A DNA stretch of 64,000 nt from Agromyces protaetiae (GTDB lineage: Bacteria; Actinomycetota; Actinomycetes; Actinomycetales; Microbacteriaceae), in the NCBI RefSeq assembly GCF_030866785.1, contig NZ_CP133018.1, positions 2,976,001-3,040,000 on the forward strand. The letters are read 5' to 3'. This document shows positions 26,703 through 34,216 of this stretch, one piece after another. The notes below the pieces were generated by a model, which did no database searches, was not told where the DNA came from, and was given only the letters and a program-made list of their open reading frames with translations. Each line of letters starts with the position of its first letter. Positions within the stretch are counted from its first letter, which is position 1. Both the position numbers and the translations under genes were made by a program.

Positions 26703-27283
26703 ACCGGCTCGCCGCTCCACGGCTTGCTGCCGTCGAGCAGGATGCGGGCGGCGTTCGCGGAGCGAAACGCCACCTCGACCGCGACCTGCTCATCGCGCGC
26801 GTGCGGCCCCTCGGCGCCCGGCTCTTCGACGCGCAGCTCACCGACATCGAGACACATCGCGACGCGCAGCCGCGTGCGGTGCGCATCGATCTCGACCAGC
26901 CGCGAGTCCGCGAGCACCACCGCCCCTGCGACGCGCTCACCGGTCTGCCGCATCTCCCGGAACCCGGCCAGCAGATCGAGCCCGTAGGTATCGGTCGCGA
27001 CCTCGAGCACCCGCTCCGCGCCGGCCCCGCCGGCCGCGACGATCTCGGCTTCGAGAACGAGGTACCGCTCGTAGGTCGCGACCGCCGCATCGAGCGCCTC
27101 CTCGTCCGAGGCGAATACCGGCTGCACCTCGGTCGGCGCCGCCGGACGCAGATCCTGCAGATCTCGCAGCGCGCACCCGGTGCCGGCTCCGGTCAGAGCC
27201 AGCACACCGAGCGCGGCGACGAGGCGAAGCGCGCCCCGGCCACCGCCAGAGCCGTCAGTCCGTCGCCGCACCTCGTATCTCAT
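26693..27283 (-). CDS. Small lipoprotein of the tandem array (5)
   Basis: 196 residues. The export signal LRLVAALGVLALTGAGTGC is followed by ALRDLQDLRPAAPTEVQPVFASDEEALDAAVATYERYL, closely matching member 2. The central Cys (AMCLDV) and near-terminal Cys (SGEPVCG) are present. Its stop codon falls within the promoter motif of member 4. TATCGT lies 6 bases before ATG 27283, implying a leaderless mRNA. It is the first gene of the right-hand unit. Confidence 0.8.
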   Translation of the reverse strand: MRYEVRRRTDGSGGGRGALRLVAALGVLALTGAGTGCALRDLQDLRPAAPTEVQPVFASDEEALDAAVATYERYLVLEAEIVAAGGAGAERVLEVATDTYGLDLLAGFREMRQTGERVAGAVVLADSRLVEIDAHRTRLRVAMCLDVGELRVEEPGAEGPHARDEQVAVEVAFRSANAARILLDGSKPWSGEPVCG

Positions 27284-27289
27284 CCGTGC

Positions 27290-27332
27290 ACGATAGGGCG
27301 AACCCCGGCGCGGCGACGCTCGCTCTCCACAG
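27290..27332 (-). promoter_or_regulatory. Array promoter (5): CTGTGGAGAG - 27 nt - TATCGT
   Basis: CTGTGGAGAG (27332-27323), 27 bases, TATCGT (27295-27290), 6 bases, ATG. Sequence similarity with promoter 2 extends through TATCGTGCACG, as expected from duplication, but promoters 1, 3 and 4 share only the motif, spacing and -10. Confidence 0.75.
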
Positions 27333-27350
27333 GCTTCGCTGAATCCGCTC

Positions 27351-27409
27351 CGCGCCACTTCTGCACTGCTGCGCCACCAGTGCTGGCGCAGCGGTGCAGA
27401 AGTGGCGCG
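27351..27409. repeat. 26-bp inverted repeat with a 7-base loop
   Basis: The arms 27351-27376 and 27384-27409 (starting CGCGCCACTTCTGCAC) pair at 25 of 26 positions, the exception being a possible G-U pair. It lies between the folD terminator and the lipoprotein promoter. It does not share sequence with the other long hairpins in the window, only the architecture. Confidence 0.8.
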
Positions 27410-27451
27410 ACACGGGCAGCACACGACGACGACCGCCCGGCCCGCAACTGC

Positions 27452-27482
27452 GAAGGACCCCGGCCTGTGGCCGGGGTCCTTC
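27452..27482 (-). terminator. Terminator hairpin after folD
   Basis: GAAGGACCCCGGCC (27452-27465) and GGCCGGGGTCCTTC (27469-27482) pair perfectly around TGT, 22 bases beyond the folD stop. There is no long T run, as is common for actinobacterial terminators. Confidence 0.75.
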
Positions 27483-27504
27483 TGCATGCGCGGCGCAGCG
27501 AGCG

Positions 27505-28389
27505 TTACGGCGCCAGGCGGAGCTCGGCCGCCTTCACGACGTTGGCGAGCAGCATGGCCCGGGTCATCGGCCCGACACCGCCCGGGTTCGGCGACAGGTG
27601 GCCGGCCACGGCCGCGACGGCCGGGTCGACGTCGCCGGTGAGCTTGCCCTTGCCGGTCTCCTCGTCGTGCACGCGCGTGATGCCCACATCGAGCACGGCG
27701 GCGCCCGGCTTCACCGAGTCGGGCTTCACGAGATGCGGCACGCCGACCGCAGCCACGACGATGTCGGCCCGGCGCACCTCGGCCGCGAGGTCCACGGTGC
27801 GCGAGTGTGTGAGCGTCACGGTCGCGTCGAGCCCCTTGCGCGTGAACAGCAGCCCGAGCGGGCGCCCCACGGTGAGGCCTCGGCCGATGACGGTCACGTG
27901 CCGGCCGTGGATCGGCACCTCGTAGCGCTGCAGCATCTCGACGATGCCGGCGGGCGTGCACGGCAGCGGCGAGCGCAGCTCGCCCTCGATGCCGAGCACG
28001 AGCCGGCCGAGGTTCGTCGGGTGCAGGCCGTCGGCGTCTTTCGACGGGTCGATCGCCTCGAGTGCGGCGTGCTCGTCGAGCCCGGCCGGCAGCGGCAGCT
28101 GCACGATGTACCCGGTCACCTCGGGCGCGGCGTTCAGGTCGGCGATCGCCGCCATGACGTCCGCCTGCGACGCCGACGCGGGCAGCTCGACCTGGATCGA
28201 CTCGATGCCGACCTCGGCGCAGTCGCGGTGCTTGCCCGCAACGTACGACTTCGAGCCGGGGTCGTCGCCGACCAGCAGCGTGCCGAGCCCGGGCACGATG
28301 CCGTTCGAGCGAAGCTGCGCGATCCGCACGGCGAGTTCCGATTTCACGGCCGCCGCGGTGGCGACGCCGTCGAGCTTGATCGCGGTCAT
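27505..28389 (-). CDS. folD: Methylenetetrahydrofolate dehydrogenase / cyclohydrolase
   Basis: 294 residues. The bifunctional enzyme oxidises 5,10-methylene-THF and hydrolyses the methenyl form to 10-formyl-THF. The cyclohydrolase lysine is in [10 protein letters not shown], and other FolD segments are [37 protein letters not shown] and [19 protein letters not shown]. It lies downstream of glyA on the same strand but 360 bases away, across a repeat region. A terminator follows. purU at 34217 removes formyl groups from the product of this enzyme. Confidence 0.96.
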   Translation of the reverse strand: MTAIKLDGVATAAAVKSELAVRIAQLRSNGIVPGLGTLLVGDDPGSKSYVAGKHRDCAEVGIESIQVELPASASQADVMAAIADLNAAPEVTGYIVQLPLPAGLDEHAALEAIDPSKDADGLHPTNLGRLVLGIEGELRSPLPCTPAGIVEMLQRYEVPIHGRHVTVIGRGLTVGRPLGLLFTRKGLDATVTLTHSRTVDLAAEVRRADIVVAAVGVPHLVKPDSVKPGAAVLDVGITRVHDEETGKGKLTGDVDPAVAAVAGHLSPNPGGVGPMTRAMLLANVVKAAELRLAP

Positions 28390-28433
28390 GTCTCATTCTC
28401 CAAGTCGTTCGAGTGTGCGCCCGGTCCGCGTGG

Positions 28434-28664
28434 GCCGCAATCCAGGGACTTCGGTGTGACGCCGGGGCGCCCGAGGCATCCATTCTCGGCGCGCGTCCGA
28501 TTCTTCCTGCGTTGAGATTGCGGCCCGGCGCTCCGACGGGGCGGCCGGGCCGACCCCGACCATGGTCCGGCATGGCCGCAACTCAGGAGTTCCTGCGAGA
28601 CACGCCGAGCCCGGAGCATCCGTTCGCGCCGTGTCGCCCGATTCTTCCTGAGTCACGATCTCGA
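28434..28664. repeat. Imperfect tandem duplication (period 141 bp) between glyA and folD
   Basis: A block of about 90 bp beginning GCCGCAA occurs at 28434 and again at 28575. CCGATTCTTCCTG occurs at 28497-28509 and 28638-28650, so the offset is 141 in both cases. The second copy has CTCAGGA and TTCCTGAG, resembling the ends of the 75-bp elements at 193 and 45323. The 28390-28749 gap has no convincing gene. Confidence 0.6.
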
Positions 28665-28749
28665 CGGGGGCGACGGCGGGCGGGTTGTGGGTGATGGGGG
28701 CGGATGCGGCGCCGCGCAGCGGCCATGAGCCGCCGCGGGCGCCACGCCG

Positions 28750-30024
28750 CTACTGCTGCAGGCCGGGGTAGAGCGGGAACGCCTCGGTGAGCTTCTGCAC
28801 ACGCGCGCGGAGCGCGGGGACATCCGCCCCGCCCTTCAGCACCTCGGCGATGACGTCGGCGACCTCGGTGAACTCGGCGTCGCCGAAGCCGCGCGTCGCG
28901 AGCGCGGGCGTGCCGATGCGCAGGCCCGACGTGACCATCGGCGGACGCGGGTCGAACGGCACGGCATTGCGGTTCACGGTGATGAGCGCGTCGTGCAGCA
29001 GGTCTTCGGCCTCCTGGCCGTTGATCTGCGAGTTGCGCAGGTCGGCGAGCACGAGGTGCACGTCGGTGCCGCCCGTGAGCACGTCGACGCCCGCGGCGCG
29101 CGAGTCGTCGGCGGTCAGGCGCGACGCGAGGATCTGCGCGCCACGGATGGTGCGCTCCTGGCGGTCCTTGAACTCGTCGGACGCCGCGATCTTGAACGCG
29201 GTCGCCTTCGCGGCGATCACGTGCATGAGCGGGCCGCCCTGCTGGCCGGGGAACACGTTCGAGTTGAGCTTCTTCGCAAGCTCGGTGTCCCGCGAGAGGA
29301 TGAAGCCCGAGCGCGGGCCGCCGATGGTCTTGTGCACGGTCGACGACACGACGTCGGCGTACGGCACGGGCGACGGGTGCAGCCCCGCGGCGACGAGTCC
29401 CGCGAAGTGCGCCATGTCGACCCAGAGCTTGGCGCCGACCTCGTCGGCGATCGCCCGGAACGACGCGAAGTCGAGGTGGCGGGGGTACGCCGACCAGCCG
29501 GCGATGATGACCTGCGGCTTGTGCTCGAGCGCGGCGTCGCGCACCCGGTCCATGTCGACCAGGAACGTCTCGGGGTCGACGCCATACGCGACTGCGTTGT
29601 AGAGCTTGCCCGAGAAGTTCAGGCGCATGCCGTGCGTGAGGTGGCCGCCGTGCGCGAGCTCGAGGCCGAGGATCGTGTCGCCCGGCGTCGCGATGGCCGA
29701 CAGCACGGCCGCGTTCGCGGTCGCACCCGAGTGCGGCTGGACGTTCGCGTACTCGGCGCCGAACAGCGACTTCGCGCGCTCTATCGCGAGCGACTCGGCG
29801 ATGTCGACGTACTCGCAGCCGCCGTAATAGCGGCGACCGGGGTAGCCCTCGGCGTACTTGTTGGTGAGCACGCTGCCCTGCGACTGCAGCACCGAGACGG
29901 GCACGAAGTTCTCGCTCGCGATCATCTCGAGGTAGTCGCGCTGGCGACCGAGCTCGAGCTCGAGCACCTCGGCGATCTCGGGATCGACCTCGGAAAGCGG
30001 CTGATTGAAGACGGACTCGGCCAA
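28750..30024 (-). CDS. glyA: Serine hydroxymethyltransferase
   Basis: 424 residues. This PLP enzyme interconverts serine and glycine with transfer of the one-carbon unit to THF. The PLP lysine is in [17 protein letters not shown]; other hallmarks are [36 protein letters not shown] and [15 protein letters not shown]. Translation starts at TTG 30024, seven bases after a strong GAAGGAG; the protein then begins at the usual family N-terminus ([16 protein letters not shown]). A ZTP riboswitch lies in the leader, tying expression to folate/purine status. Confidence 0.96.
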   Translation of the reverse strand: MAESVFNQPLSEVDPEIAEVLELELGRQRDYLEMIASENFVPVSVLQSQGSVLTNKYAEGYPGRRYYGGCEYVDIAESLAIERAKSLFGAEYANVQPHSGATANAAVLSAIATPGDTILGLELAHGGHLTHGMRLNFSGKLYNAVAYGVDPETFLVDMDRVRDAALEHKPQVIIAGWSAYPRHLDFASFRAIADEVGAKLWVDMAHFAGLVAAGLHPSPVPYADVVSSTVHKTIGGPRSGFILSRDTELAKKLNSNVFPGQQGGPLMHVIAAKATAFKIAASDEFKDRQERTIRGAQILASRLTADDSRAAGVDVLTGGTDVHLVLADLRNSQINGQEAEDLLHDALITVNRNAVPFDPRPPMVTSGLRIGTPALATRGFGDAEFTEVADVIAEVLKGGADVPALRARVQKLTEAFPLYPGLQQ

Positions 30025-30095
30025 GACTGGCTCCTTCTGGGTACACGGACCAAAGCGGTTGCTGCCTCGAGCGACGAGCGCCACGAGGCAGTCGT

Positions 30096-30168
30096 CCCGG
30101 CCCAGGCGTGCGGTCGGTCCGTGCCAGTCGCTCCCCGATGGGTGTCCATCTCAACGCCAGTCGCGACG
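30096..30168 (-). promoter_or_regulatory. ZTP (pfl) riboswitch in the glyA leader
   Basis: Reading the minus strand, the leader contains GACTGGCG, then a hairpin flanked by TGGACACCCA, then CGGGGAGCG, and after a variable region CGCCTGGGCC. GACUGGCG...GGGGAGC...CGCCUGGGC is the conserved core of the pfl motif that senses ZMP/ZTP, the purine intermediate that builds up when 10-formyl-THF is low. glyA is a classic target. A further pair CTGCCTCG/CGAGGCAG between the aptamer and the ribosome-binding site may be the expression platform. Confidence 0.85.
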
Positions 30169-30173
30169 AGGAA

Positions 30174-30179
30174 AGCATA
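30174..30179 (-). promoter_or_regulatory. -10 element of the glyA transcript
   Basis: TATGCT (30179-30174 on the minus strand) predicts a transcript starting near 30167, immediately at the 5' edge of the riboswitch aptamer. No clear -35 is visible. Confidence 0.5.
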
Positions 30180-30236
30180 GCAACGGATGCTCCGCGCGCG
30201 AGGTTCGGCACCTGGGTCGCTCGCGACCGGCGTGCG

Positions 30237-30312
30237 AGTCGTCGGGATAATCCGACGACACGCCACGCGGCGGCAGCGTGGAACGGCGCGTCGTCGGATT
30301 ATCCCGACGACT
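30237..30312. repeat. 28-bp inverted repeat made of two palindromes
   Basis: The arms 30237-30264 and 30285-30312 pair at 27 of 28 positions around a 20-base loop. Each arm contains its own near-palindrome, GTCGTCGG-GATAAT-CCGACGAC. The DNA could therefore form one large hairpin or two small ones. It lies upstream of glyA and, on the other strand, upstream of the sigma-factor gene. Confidence 0.75.
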
Positions 30313-30332
30313 GGTGACGGTGAGGAGAAGGA

Positions 30333-30350
30333 GGGAGGGAGGGAGGGAGG
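30333..30350 (+). other. GGGA tract with G-quadruplex potential
   Basis: GAGGAGAAGGAGGGAGGGA leads into five G-runs separated by single A residues on the plus strand, which fits the classical four-tract quadruplex pattern. The following 30351-30693 stretch, up to the sigma-factor gene, is GC-rich with no gene I can support. Confidence 0.5.
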
Positions 30351-30693
30351 CTTGCGCCGGCGGGTCGGGAGGACCGGCCGCGGGCGTCTGTTTCCCCCGA
30401 CGCCGGCGGCCGGTCCCGCACGCTCGCTGCGCGAGCGGGAGGCTCGCCGGTGGGTGGCCGGCGCCCTCACGTCGGACTTCGGGTGTCCGGCGTGGTGGCC
30501 TCACCTGAAGAGATGCTGCACGGGTCGTTTCATGACGCCGGAATCGGAGAATTTCTGCTGGAATGTGTGAAGTGCGTCCGGTTTCCCCACCGGCGTGACC
30601 CGATTCACCCGGCTCGCGCCCCGCACGAGCGCCGTTCGAACGCTCGAATCGAACTCCAGCATGCCCGCACACCCGAACCCGAGGAGATGGCCG

Positions 30694-32739
30694 GTGACCT
30701 CCGCGCCGACCGCCCCGCACGCCGACCCCGACGCGACCGCCGATCCGGACGCGGTCCTCGTCATGCGCACGCGCGAGGGCGACGACGAGGCGTACGCGGA
30801 GCTCTGGCGACGCCATGCCTCGGCCGGGCGCGCGGTCGCGCGCGGATTCAGCACGCTCGACAGCGACGACCTCGTGTCGGAGTCGTTCGTGCGCATCTAC
30901 GAGGCGATCGGCAAGGGCGGCGGGCCGACCGGTGCGTTCCGGCCGTATCTGTTCACGACGATCCGCAACACCGCCGCGTCGTGGGGGCGCGCACCCCAGG
31001 AGACGCCGCTCGACACCCTCGACGTGCTCGAGGACCCCGGCACGGGTGAGGAGGCAGAGCTTGACGCCCTCGACCGTGGTCTCGTCGCCGAGGCGTTCCG
31101 CTCGTTGCCGACGCGTTGGCAGGAGGTGCTCTGGTACGGCGAGGTCGAAGAGCTCAGCCCCCGCCAGATCGCACCACTCATCGGCATGAGCGCGAACAGC
31201 ACCTCGGCACTCGCTTATCGGGCGCGCGAGGGGCTGCGTCAGGCGTGGATCCAGGCGCACGTGCGCAGCGCCGAGACGCCCGACTGCCGCTGGACGCTCG
31301 AGCACCTCGGCGCGCACACCCGCACGCGCCTCGGTGCGCGCGACGCGCGACGACTGGACGCGCATCTCGACGGCTGTGCGAGCTGCACCGCGGCGGCGAC
31401 CGAGGCGAGGCACGTCGGCTCGCGGCTCGCGCTGGTGCTGCTCCCCCTCGCAGCGGGCCTCGCGGGCGCCGCGAGTTACGCCGGGTGGGTGCGCGACGGC
31501 GCGCCGGTCGCCGAGCTCGCGGTGGGTGCGGTGCCGGTCGCCGAGCTCGCGGTGGGTGCGGTGCCGGTCACGGTGCTCGCGGCGGATGCCACGTCGGCGG
31601 CCGTGACGGCAGGCACCGCCGGCACGGCGGGCGCGGCGGGTGCGGCGGGTGCGGCGGGTGGCGCGGGTGCCGCGGGTGCCGCGAGCGGAGGCGGCGGCTC
31701 CGCGCCGGGCGCGGGTGCGACCGGCGGCGCAGGCGCAGGCGGCTCCGGCGCAGCGACCGGCGGCGCAGGCGCGGGCGGTTCCGGCGCGGCGGGCGGCGTT
31801 GCGGGCGCAGCTGCGGGCGCCGCCGGGGCCGCGGGTGCCGGCATCGGTGCGGGAGTCGTGACCGCCATCGCGGCAAGCGTGCTCGTCGCGGCCGTCGCGG
31901 TCGGCGCCGTCGTTGTGCTGCCCGGGATCCAGTCCGGTGCGAGTCCCGACGCCCGCATCGCGGCCGAGGCCGCGGAACCCGAGGCTCCGGTGAACAAGGC
32001 CGTCCCCGAGGCATCCGGCCCGCTCCCGGCCGTCGACCCCGTGGTCGACGTCGACGAGCTCGAGCCAGAGCCCGAGCCCGGGGCTCGAACCGAGGACGAC
32101 ACGACCGAGCCGGCGGCCCCGCCGGCCGCGCCGGCCAGCCCCGGCAAACCGGCGGCACAGCCGCCCGGCGCGGGCACGGCCGAACGTCCCATCACCCCGG
32201 AACCGGAGCCGGAACCCGAACCCGAACCCGAACCCGAACCCGAACCCGAACCCGAACGTCCCGACGCCCCCTTTCTGCATGCGCCCAACACCGCGAACGG
32301 CCTCGCGTTCCCCATCCTCTCGGGCACGGCTGCACCCGGCGCACTCGTGACCGTGGGCACGCCAGACGGCCGCTCGCTCACCACCACGGCCGGCGACGCG
32401 GGCGAGTGGTCGATCCTCGTCGACGGCCTGCCCGCGGGCACCTCGGATCTCGCCGTGACGCAGTCCGATGCGGGCGGCCGGACGTCCGATGCCACCGTGC
32501 AGTCGGTCGACCTGCTCGCCCCGGTGATCACCCTCGCCGAGGGGTACGCCGAAATCGAGGGTGCGGCGAACGCCGTCGTGGAGATATTCATGAACGGCGC
32601 GCCGCTCGGCATGGTGCCGCTCGACGCGAACGGGCACGCCGCCGGCTACGCCTGGTGGTGGGCGGCCGACATCACGATCCGCTACGTCGTCATGGGCGCT
32701 GACGTGCGGGTCGGTCCGGAGGCCCCTGCCGCGCGCTGA
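30694..32739 (+). CDS. ECF-type sigma factor fused to zinc finger, membrane segment, Glu-Pro spacer and Ig-like domain
   Basis: 681 residues. Residues 15-180 are sigma-70 regions 2 and 4 (DDEAYAELWRRHASAG, DLVSESFVRIYEAI; SPRQIAPLIGMSANSTSALAYRAREGL). A ZAS-like motif H224-x3-C228-x2-C231 follows. Then come an Ala/Gly-rich stretch with two PVAELAVGAV repeats, a membrane helix at about 388-410, a Glu-Pro repeat (about 502-522, from GAACCC repeats) and a bacterial Ig-like domain near 525-615. Sigma factor and anti-sigma-like parts in one membrane-spanning chain suggest direct sensing across the membrane. GTG 30694 is seven bases after GAGGAG. Confidence 0.8.
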   Translation: MTSAPTAPHADPDATADPDAVLVMRTREGDDEAYAELWRRHASAGRAVARGFSTLDSDDLVSESFVRIYEAIGKGGGPTGAFRPYLFTTIRNTAASWGRAPQETPLDTLDVLEDPGTGEEAELDALDRGLVAEAFRSLPTRWQEVLWYGEVEELSPRQIAPLIGMSANSTSALAYRAREGLRQAWIQAHVRSAETPDCRWTLEHLGAHTRTRLGARDARRLDAHLDGCASCTAAATEARHVGSRLALVLLPLAAGLAGAASYAGWVRDGAPVAELAVGAVPVAELAVGAVPVTVLAADATSAAVTAGTAGTAGAAGAAGAAGGAGAAGAASGGGGSAPGAGATGGAGAGGSGAATGGAGAGGSGAAGGVAGAAAGAAGAAGAGIGAGVVTAIAASVLVAAVAVGAVVVLPGIQSGASPDARIAAEAAEPEAPVNKAVPEASGPLPAVDPVVDVDELEPEPEPGARTEDDTTEPAAPPAAPASPGKPAAQPPGAGTAERPITPEPEPEPEPEPEPEPEPEPERPDAPFLHAPNTANGLAFPILSGTAAPGALVTVGTPDGRSLTTTAGDAGEWSILVDGLPAGTSDLAVTQSDAGGRTSDATVQSVDLLAPVITLAEGYAEIEGAANAVVEIFMNGAPLGMVPLDANGHAAGYAWWWAADITIRYVVMGADVRVGPEAPAAR

Positions 32740-32787
32740 CGTGCGCTCCCCGCCGGCGCGGTGGCGGTCGGAGATCGCCGCATGGGA

Positions 32788-34062
32788 CTAGGCCGAAACA
32801 TTGGGCGGCGGGGTGGGCCCGGTCGGCGCCGCGTCGCCCGCGCTCCGCTCGGCGCTCTGACGCCTCGTCGCACGCCCGGTCGCGACGGCCACGACCGTGG
32901 CGGCGACGACGAGCACGGCCGCGTACAGCCACGGCAGCGCGGCCACGCCGAGGACGCCGAACAGGATCGATCCGATGAGCGCCCCGCCGCCGATGCCGAC
33001 GTTGAACGCCGTCGTGAAGAGTGCGCTCGCGGCGTCGCGATGCCCGGCGGGCGCGGCCTGCAGCAGCCGCGTCTGCAGCAGCGGTGGGATCGCACCGAAC
33101 GCGACGCCCCAGACCGCGAAGGCCGCGACCGAGACCGCGGGTGCGAGGTCGAGGGCAATCGTCGCCAGGGCCGCCGCGGCGATCGCCATCGATCCGATCA
33201 TGGTGCCCACGGCATGCCGCGCGAGCGGCGAGCCGGCGATCACGAGGCCGACCGCTCCGGCCACGCCGTAGACGAAGAGCAGCGGCCCGATCGCGCCGGC
33301 GTCGAATCCCATGAGATCGGTGATGAGCGGCGCGACGTACGTGTACACCGCGTACTGACCGAGCATGGTCACCGCCGTGACGGCGCACACGAGGATCACC
33401 TGCCAGAACCCGGCGTCGCGCACGCGGTACCTGGCTGCGGTCGGCGAGGCGCCCGCGTGATCGGCCGGCACCGCGAGACGCACGACGACCGCCCCGACGA
33501 GTGCGAGCAGGGCGATGAGGCCGAACGCGGCGCGCCAGCCGATGGCCTGCCCGAGCACGGTTCCCGCCGGCACCCCCAGGACGAGGGCGAGTGTGCCGCC
33601 GCCGAGCACGACGGCCACGGCACGGCCGATCAGGTGGTCGGGCACCAACCGCGCGGCGGCCGCGGCGACGAGCGCCCAGAACACCCCGTGCGCGACGCCG
33701 CCGACGACGCGCGCGGCGACGAACATCCAGTACTCGGGCGCGAGCGCCGAGAGCCCGGTCGAACAGGCGAGCACGATGAGCACCGCGATCAGCAGTGCCC
33801 TTCGGGGGATCCGGCTCGTCACGGCGACAAGCGGCGCCGAGGTGAGGACCACCGTGAACGCGTACACGGAGACGGTGAGCCCGATGAGGGTCTCGGGCAC
33901 GCGGAGGCCCTCGCCCATCTCGGGGAGCAGGCCGGTGGGCAGCAGCTCGATGGTGATCGAGAGGAAGACGGCCGCGGCGAGCGCGAGCAGGCCGGGCCAT
34001 GGCAGCGCGGCGCCAGGGTGGTTGCGCACCGTGCGCTCGCCCGCGGGTTCGGTGACGGACAT
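32788..34062 (-). CDS. MFS exporter (DHA1 type)
   Basis: 424 residues with about 12 membrane helices: PGLLALAAAVFLSITIELLPTGLLPEMGEGLRV at the start and motif A-like VAVTSRIPRRALL after helix 2. Helix 5 has GGGTLALVLGVPAGTVLGQAIGWRAAF, the motif C-type antiporter signature. It resembles sugar-efflux or drug-efflux proteins of the AraJ/SotB/Cml group. The substrate is unknown. ATG 34062 gives the usual short cytoplasmic N-terminus. It is convergent with the sigma-factor gene. Confidence 0.85.
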   Translation of the reverse strand: MSVTEPAGERTVRNHPGAALPWPGLLALAAAVFLSITIELLPTGLLPEMGEGLRVPETLIGLTVSVYAFTVVLTSAPLVAVTSRIPRRALLIAVLIVLACSTGLSALAPEYWMFVAARVVGGVAHGVFWALVAAAAARLVPDHLIGRAVAVVLGGGTLALVLGVPAGTVLGQAIGWRAAFGLIALLALVGAVVVRLAVPADHAGASPTAARYRVRDAGFWQVILVCAVTAVTMLGQYAVYTYVAPLITDLMGFDAGAIGPLLFVYGVAGAVGLVIAGSPLARHAVGTMIGSMAIAAAALATIALDLAPAVSVAAFAVWGVAFGAIPPLLQTRLLQAAPAGHRDAASALFTTAFNVGIGGGALIGSILFGVLGVAALPWLYAAVLVVAATVVAVATGRATRRQSAERSAGDAAPTGPTPPPNVSA

Positions 34063-34216
34063 CAGGATGTCTCTCCGACGGCGTTCCCCGACGGTCGCGA
34101 GCATCGAACTCGATGAGCCGGCTCTCGCGTCGGGTCGACTACGCGCTCGTGTGCGCGCCCAGGGCCGCCGGTGACCAGCGACCGCAAGCAGTCTACCGCG
34201 CGGGTACGCTGGGCGG

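Noticed and set aside
30096..30168. THF or glycine riboswitch upstream of glyA
   Set aside because: The conserved GACTGGCG, GGGGAGCG and CGCCTGGGCC elements fit the ZTP motif. I do not see the tandem glycine aptamer or the THF core.
32199..32257. GAACCC repeats as a non-coding satellite
   Set aside because: They stay in frame in the sigma-fusion gene and encode a Glu-Pro spacer between the membrane helix and the Ig-like domain.
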